From Helichrysum umbraculigerum (Eukaryota > Streptophyta > Magnoliopsida > Asterales > Asteraceae): a stretch of DNA of 64,000 nt. The notes under the pieces were generated by a model. It searched no databases. It had not been told where the DNA came from and saw nothing but the letters and a program-made list of their open reading frames with translations. Made by a program: the position numbers and the translations under genes. The stretch lies in NCBI GenBank assembly GCA_949592205.1, contig CATIUR010000001.1, forward strand, positions 335,674,250-335,738,249, read 5' to 3'. Positions 35,531 through 46,694 of the stretch are shown in pieces; position 1 is the stretch's first letter; each line of letters begins with the position of its first letter.

Positions 35531-36746
35531 TCATCAGCAGAGCAATGGATTGCTCCACCTTCTGACTCCTCTCTACTTTCTACCAAAACACTATTCGCCA
35601 CTTTATTATTGTCTGTATTGATGTACGATTGATGCCTCGACATCACACCTATCTATTTACTGCTTTATTATGCTTTCACTTTATTTTTCTTATTAGCAGC
35701 TATTATTTGATTGTTGAGTGGATTGTGTGTTTGACCAAACGACTATTTATCGAAGGCCGGATCAAAGGAGGCATTAGACCCCACGGTGGAGAATTCTGGA
35801 GCCATAAGCTACAAGCCGCGGACAAGCAAACTCCTAACAGTTAGCAAACAACGAGCACAACAAAAGTGGTACACCGTTCCAAAACCCTCTATCCGTTTAA
35901 AGCTTCGATTATCTCACCCAATATTCCAAAACTAAGTGTGGGATCCTTAATACCACACAACACTTACGAAACAATCCAAAGATAAGTAGAATCTCTAAGT
36001 GTGGGATACTTCGACAAGAGGTGTTCAACAAATAGATTCGAACATTAGGGACAATGTTCCTCGAAGTGTGGGATATTCGGTCTACAACCGCAAGTTTTAC
36101 CTCTTGTCCGTAAGCCAAACAATATTTTCATCAAAAGGATAAAAATGGAAAAAATTTCAAAAAAAAAAAACATCGCTCTTTAGAAATCCTATCTTTCAAA
36201 ACTATGAATTACAGCGAGAAACGAGTTTTAACAAAGAAACAAAACTGTTTTAGAATAAGATACGGACGAAAAAGGCAACACATGGCTAGGCACATACTAA
36301 CCAAAACATTCGATTCGTGAGGATTGAGCCCATAATTAGCATTCATCTTTAATGCTTCACTTTTCGTTTCATGTGTGTGCCGATGTATGCATTTGAATTA
36401 GAACTTGCTCTTGTAATGCATTTCGAGATCACATCGATGAGTGCCACACGTGGCATAGGTACAACCTATCTTGATAGCTTCCAAGGAATCCAAAACACCT
36501 TTCCACCATCAAACATCCACCCACTCAACACCCACTCTTCACACCAAAGATCTCCTGTCATTTATCCCGAACCTACAGAAGTCTCATCAACCCACAAACC
36601 TTCGGAGACACTCCCAAATTCCTAAGACCTTTGCAAGAAAAGCCAACATAACCCAAAATCATTAGAAACCTTCCAGGCCACGAAGTACATTATTAGGATC
36701 GGCAGAGTAGAAAAAAAGGAATCGAAAGCATCACGCCGGCACAATC

Positions 36747-36994
36747 ATGAAAAGGGCCAAGAAAAAGGAAGAATCCAAAGAAAAAAAAAACTATGTAGTT
36801 CTTTAAAAAAGCTAAGGAATTTCAAAGAAAAGCTTCAAGAAAATACAAGGAAAATCATCACACCCCTCACCACTTACCTTCTTCAAACCAAAAACCCAAT
36901 TCCATCCAAGATATCTCGAAAGGTTAGTATCGTCCTCATCAAAAGTGATGGAGATTTGATTCTCGATCAAGCCTATGACGAGAATGCTGCATGA
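36747..36994 (+). pseudogene. Lys-rich small ORF, broken copy 1
   Basis: Matches the 83-codon ORF in the other two units (51732, 61078) but is 4 bp shorter in the poly-A/AAG stretch, which shifts the frame. No function known. Confidence 0.45.
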
Positions 36995-37247
36995 CTGGCT
37001 ATCCGAGTGATTGACACTAGTAAGTAGGAAACCCTAAACACTTCTTGTGAGGATTGCCTAGTCATGATCACCCTATAAGTTGCCCGAAGAAGGTATCAAG
37101 TTCTATAAACCCTTAGTTTCCAGTAAAAAACTCTTTCATAACCATAGTTTTACATTTTCTGAAAATAGTATTTCTAGCAACTGATGCAATTAGAATCCTT
37201 CCAGAAGTTTTTTATAAATGAGTTTTCTTGAGGACAAGCAAAGTTCT

Positions 37248-37261
37248 AAGTGTGGGATACT
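37248..37261 (+). other. Polypurine-like tract before LTR copy 1
   Basis: AAGTGTGGGATACT immediately precedes the LTR TGATATCGCG. AAGTSTGGGG-like tracts are the usual plus-strand primer site of Athila-type elements. The same motif recurs upstream at 35934, 35997 and 36064. Confidence 0.55.
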
Positions 37262-39819
37262 TGATATCGCGTAAAAAGTCATGTTTTTACTACCAATATC
37301 TCTCTCATTCTGGAACGATTCTTGGCATTTTAACTCAAATATAGCACAAATCAGTAACATTATGCCAAGCTGGTCAAAACAAGGTTGCACGAGAAAAATC
37401 GAGCAAAACGGATGTAAAATTAAGATTCCACACACGTTTGAAGATTCAAGGCACCAAACCGAGATTTCAAGACTAAAGTGCCCATCACCAAGATCCATCC
37501 TATCCAAGATGGTCGTTTTCAAAATACGAATCCAACAGAAGAAGAATCGACTAAAACGGATAAAGAATGAAGATTCTACGCCCGCCGGAAGATTCAAATG
37601 ATTCGTACGCAATATCTAGAGTTAGGGACCTCACCTCAGGGACTATATTATGTCAAAATCTTCGTTTTTGAATTACGAATCCAACGCAAAAAGAATCTAC
37701 TCAGACGGGCGTATAACGAAGAAAACACGCACGAATCAAGAAACGAAGCAAAAGACGGCGAAACGGGGCGGGTGGCAGCCACCAGCCGCCGGCCTACCAC
37801 CAGCCGCCGCCGGCCTACTAGTGGGCGGCGCCGGCCTACTGTCCACCGCCCCGGTTTACTTTTTTGGCTAATTCTCGTACCTGGTGCGCCTACTTTCCGC
37901 GTTGTACAGTACCCGGTGCACCACCTTTTCGCGTTGTACGGTACCCGGTGCACCTTTTTACCCACATTGCGCTAATGTGCACCCCTTGATGCTAATGTGA
38001 GCAATACTCTCCTATAAATAGGAGGCTTGAGTTCATTTGCAAGACACACCTTTCATACTTTGGAAAAACTCTTTCTTTCTTACTTTATCACTAGAAAATC
38101 TCTTTTAGTCTTTCTCATTCTAGGATTATTGTAATTAGTCTACGGACTAACATAGAAGTTAGGGCGAACGCTATAGATTCGGAGATCAATATTTGTACGT
38201 GCGAAAGAGTTTGTCAATTCTAATAATACGCTGCTACGCATTTAATTCCGGGTGATATCTAAACTTTTATTATACTTGTCTCATTTCATATTTTGAATAT
38301 GTATTATTGCCTGGTATGTGATTTATTTGTTGCAATGAATTGCGAGTAGTTTATTATTGTGATTGCTGATGATGTAGATAATTATAAGTAAGGATGTCAT
38401 TACATAATCAGTGCACGATAATCGTAAAATGATATAACGGCCCCTATTCAACTGTTTATTCGGTATAGTGCTGGAAATGCTTTAGGCAAAGTACAAATGT
38501 ACGGAAGCCGGTAAAATGACCGAAGGTAGTTATATCATTGGAATCAGCTCTGGTTTAAAAGTTGGAACTCCGGAAGGATAATACAACTACACAACTAACT
38601 GGTGTATCCTACGAGAGTCAATGCATTATAAAATAATGTTCGTAAAACACGTTCAGATAAAATAGGAGATAATAATCCTTGTACTATTAGGACTTTATGA
38701 ATTTAAGTTTAATTTATGGAGTACCCTTTCCAGTTATCCACGTGACTGCAACCTAGTAATTAGGACCTGATCAACTTTAATTATGGTAAGTAGTTATTTG
38801 TGCCCATGACATGCAATAAGTAAGACACAATGAAACCACTCGTTGTATATATTAGGTTTACATTTCTGCACTGCTTTACATTTAATTAGATAGAGTGTCA
38901 CTTTCACTGTCAATTAATCTTGACCGCGTGTTGGATATAAGAAGCCGTGGAATTCTCATGTAAAGTACACTGTCTATTATTGAAAGGCATGGTCCTCATA
39001 TGAAACATGTTTTAACAAACTGTGAATAATCTGGAGATGTATAACTGTTTGAAAAGGAGAACTTAAACCATAAGTCGAAGTAACTAGAGCTTAATCGAGT
39101 AAAAACAAGACTTAGGAATAAGAGTAAAGTCCTAGTGACCTTGAACCCTTAAAACACTCAGCCTTACACAATCGACGGTCCAAGCATACAAAGTTATTAA
39201 TCTGCATGCTAATAAAGTAGTAAACTACCTTAGGGGTTAAGAAAGGTCGGACCTATGAGATGATACGCTACTGATTCATGCACCTCGGTATAAAACCAAA
39301 ATAGGTTGCTCATCTTTCAACTAGATGAGTATTGGAAGTTTACGTATTGCTCCGATCAGAATCACGATAACCTAGTTCCAAGTGACATGCCAATGGGAAA
39401 TTGAGTTGGTAGGGTTCTAGAGTTTACACCTATTAGTTTAATTGCCACATTAAGTATCAACCCTATTTGTTCTGTCATCCTGAAATATTAATTATCGAAA
39501 TCTCCGCAATCACATCTTTATCTTTATCTGCTTTTCCTGTACTTTAATTTACTGCAATTTACTTTCCAGCATTTTAATTATCTGTCTTTAAATCCCAAAC
39601 CTACCTACTTTGTTCCATCCTAAATATTTCCCTACCGAAAGTGTCAATTTTAATCGCCCACACGTTTGGATTCATAGAACGATCTTAGGTTATACTTACC
39701 GCTTACTAACCAGAGTAGGTAGTACGGTTAATTTAAGCCCCGCAAAATATAAATTTAAAACCCCTGCTGCGCTCGCATCATCATTTGAAAAAAAACAACG
39801 ACACGGTGTGAGCACAACA
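37262..39819 (+). repeat. LTR copy 1 of the Athila-like element (complete)
   Basis: TG...CA borders (TGATATCGCG to GCACAACA), 2558 bp. U3 holds a GC-rich hairpin region (about 37,775-37,855) and tandem CCGCGTTGTAC-GTACCCGGTGCACC units (about 37,880-37,955). TATA box TATAAATA is at 38013-38020. The PBS follows six bases after the end. Confidence 0.88.
38011..38024 (+). promoter_or_regulatory. TATA box of LTR copy 1 within a palindrome
   Basis: CTCCTATAAATAGGAG is an inverted repeat with the TATA box at its centre. Equivalent TATA boxes are at 53022-53029 and 62368-62375. Transcription would start shortly downstream, making the rest of the LTR R/U5. Confidence 0.7.
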
Positions 39820-39825
39820 AGTTTT

Positions 39826-39843
39826 TGGCGCCGCTGCCGGGGA
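39826..39843 (+). other. Primer binding site, tRNA-Asp type (unit 2)
   Basis: TGGCGCCGCTGCCGGGGA sits six bases after the LTR end and matches the 3' end of plant tRNA-Asp with one difference, as in Athila elements. Confidence 0.8.
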
Positions 39844-39994
39844 ATCACAAACGTAGATTTAAAATTACCTTAAGTAATAAGTATTTAGGAGACCCTTCCG
39901 AACGAAACCTTTTCGGGTATCTTTCGAAAGTTAATTTAAGTGATTTTGTTAATTTAATGTTAATTTAGTTAATTAGGATAATATTAGTTCGAAA

Positions 39995-40930
39995 ATGACA
40001 ACTCGAAAACCCACTTCTTGCCTCATTTCAAAAGACGAACTGATGGCGATGGACGATACAAAATTCTTTGACTACTTAGTAGGAGAATTAGGATCTGATT
40101 TCTTTTCACCTTCCTCCTCTAAAGCTAAAGAAACTTCCGAAACCCTAGAAGAATTTAGGACCTCACCTTCTATTCCAAAACATTGCCTGGACTTTGATAA
40201 TACGGATCAGTTACCTGACCTAGCATCATCTCCAGAAGATCACTCTCCAACTTTGCAATTGCCTGAATTACCAAATTCTGTCCACTTCGATTATCTTCCC
40301 GAAGAAAATCATGAAGTAGAACCACCGAAAATGTTTGACCTAATTACCCTCATTCCTGAAACTTTAGTGTATGGAAACACTTTGTCAAATTCTCATAATG
40401 ACGGCATCTCTCCATTCTTTTCATATGGACACAAGTACACCATCTATCGAGTGGTGGACAAAGTTTCATCAGTCGAGCCAGAAAACCCTTGTTCTGAAGA
40501 ACGCAACCTGGGCGAATCTTTCAATCCTTCTCGTAGAGTAGACGTTTATAGGACATTCGTTAGGAAATTATACTCCTCCGATTTTCCCTTTTCATACGAA
40601 CAACGAGAAAAGATCACCGATCTTAACGAACAAGTAAAATTTCTATTTCGCCTGTCAAATCATGAATGTGAAAGCACTCTCACCAATTTCAGAGACCAAG
40701 AGCTAAAGTTTATAGCGGATTTAGATCCACTTTTTGAATCATTTGCCGACATGGATTTCCTTCCAATATCCATGATATTAATCCATCACAACGTCACCGC
40801 AATGATCAATGAACTCGAGCTCTGGATAGAACGGGACCCGATGATTCCTATCATCATCCCTGGTAAAATTCCATTCTTTGTTGACCCCGCTTCCTACTTG
40901 ATCTCAAAATTGCGAGACGTTTTTTCCTGA
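39995..40930 (+). CDS. Unknown 311-residue retroelement protein (ORF A, unit 2)
   Basis: First ORF after the PBS, intact. Acidic, with an S/E/P-rich first half and a more ordered second half (YRTFVRKLY, FLFRLSNHECESTL, FADMDFLPISMILIHHN). No zinc knuckle, protease or RT motif, so I do not recognise it as a standard gag although it lies where gag would be. The copy at 55004 is also intact with only a handful of amino-acid differences. It might be a diverged Gag/capsid or an accessory protein; function unknown. Confidence 0.6.
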   Translation: MTTRKPTSCLISKDELMAMDDTKFFDYLVGELGSDFFSPSSSKAKETSETLEEFRTSPSIPKHCLDFDNTDQLPDLASSPEDHSPTLQLPELPNSVHFDYLPEENHEVEPPKMFDLITLIPETLVYGNTLSNSHNDGISPFFSYGHKYTIYRVVDKVSSVEPENPCSEERNLGESFNPSRRVDVYRTFVRKLYSSDFPFSYEQREKITDLNEQVKFLFRLSNHECESTLTNFRDQELKFIADLDPLFESFADMDFLPISMILIHHNVTAMINELELWIERDPMIPIIIPGKIPFFVDPASYLISKLRDVFS

Positions 40931-41066
40931 TCCCACCAAGAAAAGAACCGATACAGCCTTCCTCACCAAGAGAAAAGACCTTCACGTCAAGCTTGTTCGA
41001 ATCTTCTCCTTCACCAAATATCCTTTCACTTCCTCACAAAAAGCACTAATCAGCAACCTCTTCAAG

Positions 41067-41405
41067 ATGGTAGATTCTACAACCGGAGACCCTGATTCGC
41101 CGGAAGAGAAAGCATTTCTGGAAGTCATCGATAAACTCACTCACAATCTCAATTATAAAAACCAAGGACCACGCGATGGTTTGTCAAACCCTAAAAAGAT
41201 AAGAAAGGCATATAATAGGTTAATTAGCGATCTTGTCAATTTAGGATACGAAGAACGAGAAGTCCTAGGGAACATAGAGAACAGTCATTTCCATTTAATT
41301 TACAATGTCATCTTGGAACTTTCAAAATGTTTTGTGCCTAACCATGTTCACTTAAGGGAGCAAATCTCGACCCTTTCCCTTTGGAGGGATCGGAACGAAT
41401 CATAA
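41067..41405 (+). CDS. Unknown 112-residue retroelement protein (ORF B, unit 2)
   Basis: Small intact ORF 136 bp after ORF A in the same element. Predicted to be mostly helical and charged. The copy at 56076 differs by a single residue (D to N near residue 10). No family recognised. It may be a separate product or a remnant of a longer frame continuing from ORF A. Confidence 0.5.
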   Translation: MVDSTTGDPDSPEEKAFLEVIDKLTHNLNYKNQGPRDGLSNPKKIRKAYNRLISDLVNLGYEEREVLGNIENSHFHLIYNVILELSKCFVPNHVHLREQISTLSLWRDRNES

Positions 41406-42278
41406 AACCATTCTCTCCGAAAAGGTCGAGGCTCGCGACTTTAAATGAGCATATTTTAATACATATATATATAATAAATTTTTGAAAGTTTCCCCTAATA
41501 GAAAATGTTTTTAAATTATTGTCTGAATACACACGCGTCTAAAAGAACGTACACCTCCTAAAGCATTTTGCCTAAATAGTTGTACATTCTATAAACCCGC
41601 GTCAGACAAAGATTTTTAAACACCAAAAATAGCTTAAGTTTGATATTTTAGGTTGATTTTAATTATTCCGCAAAAGTTTGCGCGTTTCTTAAATTGTTTA
41701 TAACGTAACAAGAAACTGACAAGTAACTAGTTACAGGTAATACATTTAAGACTCATCACCATTATTAGTGGGATATTAGAAATTAACCTAGGACATTAAT
41801 ACTTGCCAATTAAATTGCATTTGGGACCATAAGTAAGTACCATGGTACTTAGGACATGTACATGTACCCTAAAGGACCACAAACCTTCCTTAACTCCCCA
41901 TAATTCAAAAACAAGAAGTAAACTTCCTCTTCCTCCCCTCTCCCTCTCATAAATCGGCCACACCATGACCACCATGAATCCACCATCAAAACTTCGTCAA
42001 ATCATGTAATTTTGGGTCCTTTCGAGCTCCTTGTTGCATATACTCCTCGGTTGTACTTTCGTTTTTGCATTTCATTCACTAAAAGTAAGGTATGATCACA
42101 AAACTCACTTTAAATATGAAAGAACTTGTTCCTTGTAGTTATCTAAGTTAGTAGCTAGGAATTAGAGCCTTTCTTGGTTAGATGCTTAGGAACTACATGC
42201 TACTACCACTTATCCATGCTAATTCACACATGTTTGACTTTCTCAAAAGGGTAAACTTTGATTTAGTCTAGAGCCTTG
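41406..42278 (+). other. Non-coding part of Athila-like internal region
   Basis: Same sequence as 56415-57288 in the next unit. No ORF. Contains TTAGTGGGA and CTTCCTCTTCC-rich stretches. Interrupted at the CCTTG target by the copia insertion. Confidence 0.6.
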
Positions 42279-42719
42279 TGTTAGTCCCGTACACGTGGGA
42301 TCTGATCGGATCGTTTGATTGATTGCTATTGCGGAATGATAAACAATCAATATAATGAACCACGAACACAAACGATTCTATAACGTTTTCTGTATATTGA
42401 CAATTGAAGTATAATCGTTACAATCACCAAATTCGTTTTCTCTGCCTCTCTCAAACACAAAAACGGCTCACACACACACTCACTTCGTCCAACCCTAAAT
42501 CTGACTTGTAACTCACTATTTATATCGACCTAATGGGCCCTGCGACGTTAGGCCCAACGTCGCAGGCCCAACCCAATGCGACGTAGCCCATGTCGTCGCT
42601 ATGTATATTCTATATAATTACATTTTGTTTACGCACTGAACACTATACATATGCAGACTAATTGACTTTAACAATTACAATAGTTTGACCAACTGACTGA
42701 CACACAAAATGCACCAACA
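42279..42719 (-). repeat. 3' LTR of the copia-type element
   Basis: 441 bp, TG...CA, reads identical to 47491-47931. Contains four GCGACGT/ACGTCGC-type motifs around 42,541-42,600. Confidence 0.93.
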
Positions 42720-42730
42720 AACTCCCCCTT
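42720..42730 (-). other. Polypurine tract of the copia-type element
   Basis: AAGGGGGAGTT on the minus strand directly abuts the 3' LTR. Further GGGGGAGT or GGGGAGT tracts occur at about 42,807, 44,040 and 44,082, a pattern seen in SIRE/Maximus-type copia elements. Confidence 0.75.
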
Positions 42731-44384
42731 GTCAGCAGCTTGGTCAAATAAGTCTTCAATTAGTCTTCATCAACAAACTCTTTCATGTCTTTGACAATCA
42801 GAAACTCCCCCTTAGAGATAGCATGGTCTTCCAAGAAATCTTGATGTCCAAATTCATGTGACTGACACAAATTTATCATACAATAAGATCTTCAAACTCA
42901 GTGACCATCTCTCAATCATCAGCAGCTTCTCCGATAGAATTATCTTCACAATCTTTGGAGAATAGCTGACATCCTTTGCATCTTCAATAATTGACTTTAA
43001 CAAGATATGTGATGTTTGAAGAAAATAACATAGAAATAAAATCTTTTTGTATTTTCTTTATAAATGAAAAACAAAGAACAAAGATTAACATAAATTGGGA
43101 ATAGGATTGTTTTAAGTCTGCTTAGGGATCATATCAGGCCAACATGCAATTATTAGCAAATAGTAAGTGTTATTTCGATCATCAGTATATTTGTCCACTT
43201 TAAATTTACTTGACATATTTAAAGCACCTTTTATAAAAATTAGTTCAAGAAGATCATCGGTATTGTTTGTCCACTTAAACATGTTACATCCGTATCTGTG
43301 AGCTAACCTTTATTGTTAGTATGAATATTAATTTTGAGAAACCTATTATATGATATACTGATAAACTTCAGTAAAACAAACACTGCATATTCACACAAGG
43401 TAGAGATTACAAGACCAAGTTTATCTCGGTTTTCTCGTAACATACACTTGATATTTATATTTAGGCATACATCAAACCGACTATGAAGATACTAGTGGCC
43501 CCAGATCTGTACTTAGTACAACAGAGGGTCCCTTAGTATGAACATAACAAGTTTGAGACTATTTGCATAACTAATGGATTCAGGTCTGTACGTGAGTACA
43601 ACAATAGTCACCATTAGTTAGGCGAATAATCATATTATCACTATATGCCCATTTTACATTTACATAATTATGACAGTGTATGATAATACTTCCATTTATC
43701 AATTAAGACTTATGTCATACATCATATAACATTTTTCTCAAAGTAATAGACAAGTTTTATTATTACTTCTTACTCACTCACAAACCGGTGTGTACCATGC
43801 CTACCAATACATCATATGATGAAGCTAATGTTTATAAAAGATGTGTTAAATATACCAGATAAACCTACTGACACATCAAACATAAACCTTAAAATTTCAT
43901 TTTTATGCATGTCACCCGATGTACTATCATATCCCAAGTTGTTTTACAGACACACAATCCAACATCTTTTCAAGAATTAAGAATCTTGCTATTCACATTT
44001 CTGAATTAAATAATCAGAATTTTTAATATTCAGAATTACTCCCCCTGAACAGCAAATTCTTATATTCAATCCAAAAATACTCCCCTTAAACATTAAACAT
44101 ATTTTTGTATTTTTTAATTGAATAAATTTCGCAACATTGCATTTCTTTGATACTAAAAAGTATAAAGAATGGCTGTTGCATCAAACAAAAATTTAAAGAA
44201 AAGTATCAAAATCACATATCAAGTCAAGTCAAATGCCTTTAGCACTTTTACCACCTCATAACATCGAAATTATCATCCAAATCACAAATCATCATCGCAT
44301 TCTTCCAACAATATCCACATCCTTGCAGTCACTAAAAATATTAGCTAGTAAAAATCTGACTGCACCACCACAAACAATTAAACG

Positions 44385-46694
44385 TTAGTACTTATGGGAT
44401 ACCCAAGCCTTGATAGACTTGGGTTGTCCATGGTCATCCATAACCATCACATCAATGAGTTTATGATATTTTAAAAACTCAGAAGATTTCATTGATGCGT
44501 TGTCTATGGATTTGGGTTTCCAAACCTTTGTAGGTTCAGATGAGTTGTTTTCAACAATGTTGTGCTGTTGAACTTGAGGTTTACTAGGCACAACTTTGTT
44601 TACTCTAGCCACGGGTTTTGGAGAAGAGGATGCATATCTTGATATAGGCGAATACGAAGCACGCCTAGAAAACGATTTTGAATAAGAATTCCTAAAGGAG
44701 GAAGTTCTTGACATCCCTCTACCAAACCTATCTAGGGATAATAACCGACAATCCCTAATTATATGTCCTTGTTGTCCACAATGGAAACAAGAACGTCGTT
44801 CAATGTACGACCTATTCCAATGATTACCCACAAAAGGTTGAGGTGGAGAATGAACTGTAGGAAGCTTAGAATATGAGGCATTTACAGGACGTGAACACTT
44901 ATGTGTACACGTTGATGTAGAAGCCTCAGAAGTTGAACAAGTTGATGTTGAAGGTTGTTCACTTTTAGATTTTATATTTGAATCCTTCATTTGATGTTGA
45001 ACTCTTTTGGATTCATTTTCAACCTTGTTTTTACCCTTTGTATTTGAAACCTTTACAGTTTCATTGGTAAGTATATGATTTTCTGGCTTTACATTAACTT
45101 TTTCAACTTTGATTTCAGCCTCTTCCGGTAGATCCTCTATCTCAACACCCTCCTCTACACTAACTGGAGGTGTATTATCAGACTTAACAAAAGTAGGCAA
45201 GGGATACTCTGTCCGTTTAGTTTTCTCCTTTGCCTGCCTTTTGGGATTGGATGTAGCTTCTTTAGACTTTGTAGCTGACCATGATGAGTAGTCAGCCACA
45301 AGTTCTTCGGTGCCTTCCTTAACAGGCTTAGGATAATAGTTAGTGGGAGGTGGATACCCAAGTCCCGCTTTACTTTTATCTGTCCTCATCTTGTCAACCA
45401 TTTCATCGAAGAGTTTATGAGAATTTGAGAAATTCGTGATTCCCTTTTGAAAATTGTCAGACTCAGACTTTAGCTCAGAAAGTTCTTTATTCAAAAGTTC
45501 CATTTCTTTAAGATAGCTATTAATAGCATCCTGTTGGCTAAAAACTTTAGACTTGTATTTTTCAGTGTCTAACTTATAAGCCTCAATTTGTTTTTCATAA
45601 AGAAATTCATTAGCTTTCAAAAACTTGTTTGACTCGGTGAGTTTAACAACTTTTTCTCGCAACTCTAAATTGTCATATTGATAATTCTTAAGAGATTCAG
45701 TCAATGTTAAACAAGAAACACAGTTTATGGGTACCTTAGGTTCATCATGTACCGCATGTATCTTTGCCAAAAGCGCACTGTGTTGAACCTCTCCTTGAAG
45801 TGCACTAAAATCAAACACTCCCTGAGAATACACCGTCATAGCCTGTGATGTTGTATTCTTCTCTGGAGTCGTTGGAGTTGTAGGAGTAGTGAATCCAGAT
45901 GAAGGATATTTTACTTTCTCACACTCCTTAGCAAAGTGCCCATGAATCTGACAGTTCTTGCATTTCACTTTGCTTTTATTAAAACCAAGACCTGTATCAC
46001 CATCATCATCCAGGTCTTTTCTACCCGTTCTCTGAAGAAATTTCTTTGTCCTTTGGGTTATCATGGCCATGCTCCATTTGATGTCCATCTGCTCGAGATC
46101 GTCAGAATCGATCTGTTCAAAGTCTTCTTCAGTAAGCTGTAGAGTACTAGCCTTCTTTGAAAGGAAAGTCTCATAAGAGTTGAGGAAAGCTGCAAAGATT
46201 GTAGCATGATCCTCAGTAGCCTTTGAAGGAGTTGTATGAGCTGTATGAGAAGTATCAGAAGCATATGAAGTGCTAGTAGAAGTAGATGCTGCTGAGTTGG
46301 AAGTAGATCTGGAAGTATCATTTAGACTAGGAATTTGAATATTAGCCTCTGACTTCTTTTCCTTTTGATCGTAACCCGCTATAAGAGCATCCCATAATCC
46401 TATAGAAGTTGCTTGATCTTTAAATTTATTAATCACAACTTCTGGCAAGCACTTTGTAATCATCTCATACAGTGTATTGTCTTTATCAAACTCTGCTCGT
46501 TCCTTGACTGACATTTGTGCTCTTGATTTAAGCACCCCATCGAGTCTTGGTTGCTCATATCGATCAATGGTGTTAAACCAATTGAACAGATTTGGATCTT
46601 TGTAATCAATGAAATTGCATAACTGAATCTTCCAACTCGCAAAATCACTATAAAACAAAGATGTAGAAGGAGGCACTCTGTTACCAAAAGCCAT
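44385..46694 (-). CDS. gag: Copia-type Gag protein, intact (769 aa)
   Basis: Single uninterrupted ORF on the minus strand of the inserted element. Residues 1-115 resemble the UBN2/copia Gag capsid domain (SWKIQLCNFIDYKDPNLFNWF, LWDALIAGYDQKEKK). Two CCHC zinc knuckles fit CX2CX4HX4C: C245-C258 and C636-C649. A coiled-coil-like segment lies around 330-435 between them. The last residues (DDHGQPKSIKAWVSHKY) resemble the end of Gag in SIRE-like copia elements where pol would follow, but no pol follows here. It would form the virus-like particle and bind the element's RNA; replication would need enzymes from a related autonomous element. Typical copia Gag is shorter; two separated knuckles and the long charged linker are unusual. 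Confidence 0.9.
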   Translation of the reverse strand: MAFGNRVPPSTSLFYSDFASWKIQLCNFIDYKDPNLFNWFNTIDRYEQPRLDGVLKSRAQMSVKERAEFDKDNTLYEMITKCLPEVVINKFKDQATSIGLWDALIAGYDQKEKKSEANIQIPSLNDTSRSTSNSAASTSTSTSYASDTSHTAHTTPSKATEDHATIFAAFLNSYETFLSKKASTLQLTEEDFEQIDSDDLEQMDIKWSMAMITQRTKKFLQRTGRKDLDDDGDTGLGFNKSKVKCKNCQIHGHFAKECEKVKYPSSGFTTPTTPTTPEKNTTSQAMTVYSQGVFDFSALQGEVQHSALLAKIHAVHDEPKVPINCVSCLTLTESLKNYQYDNLELREKVVKLTESNKFLKANEFLYEKQIEAYKLDTEKYKSKVFSQQDAINSYLKEMELLNKELSELKSESDNFQKGITNFSNSHKLFDEMVDKMRTDKSKAGLGYPPPTNYYPKPVKEGTEELVADYSSWSATKSKEATSNPKRQAKEKTKRTEYPLPTFVKSDNTPPVSVEEGVEIEDLPEEAEIKVEKVNVKPENHILTNETVKVSNTKGKNKVENESKRVQHQMKDSNIKSKSEQPSTSTCSTSEASTSTCTHKCSRPVNASYSKLPTVHSPPQPFVGNHWNRSYIERRSCFHCGQQGHIIRDCRLLSLDRFGRGMSRTSSFRNSYSKSFSRRASYSPISRYASSSPKPVARVNKVVPSKPQVQQHNIVENNSSEPTKVWKPKSIDNASMKSSEFLKYHKLIDVMVMDDHGQPKSIKAWVSHKY

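Noticed and set aside
36371..36625. 84-codon ORF repeated in all three units (also 51356 and 60702)
   Set aside because: Kept in all copies but so are all non-coding parts, because the units are nearly identical; no domain or codon signal separates it from chance.
37190..37612. Plus- and minus-strand ORFs inside the LTRs (also 32176, 52198, 61544, 37598, 52606, 61952)
   Set aside because: They fall in U3 of the LTRs, overlap one another on both strands, and reflect stop-poor LTR sequence instead of genes.
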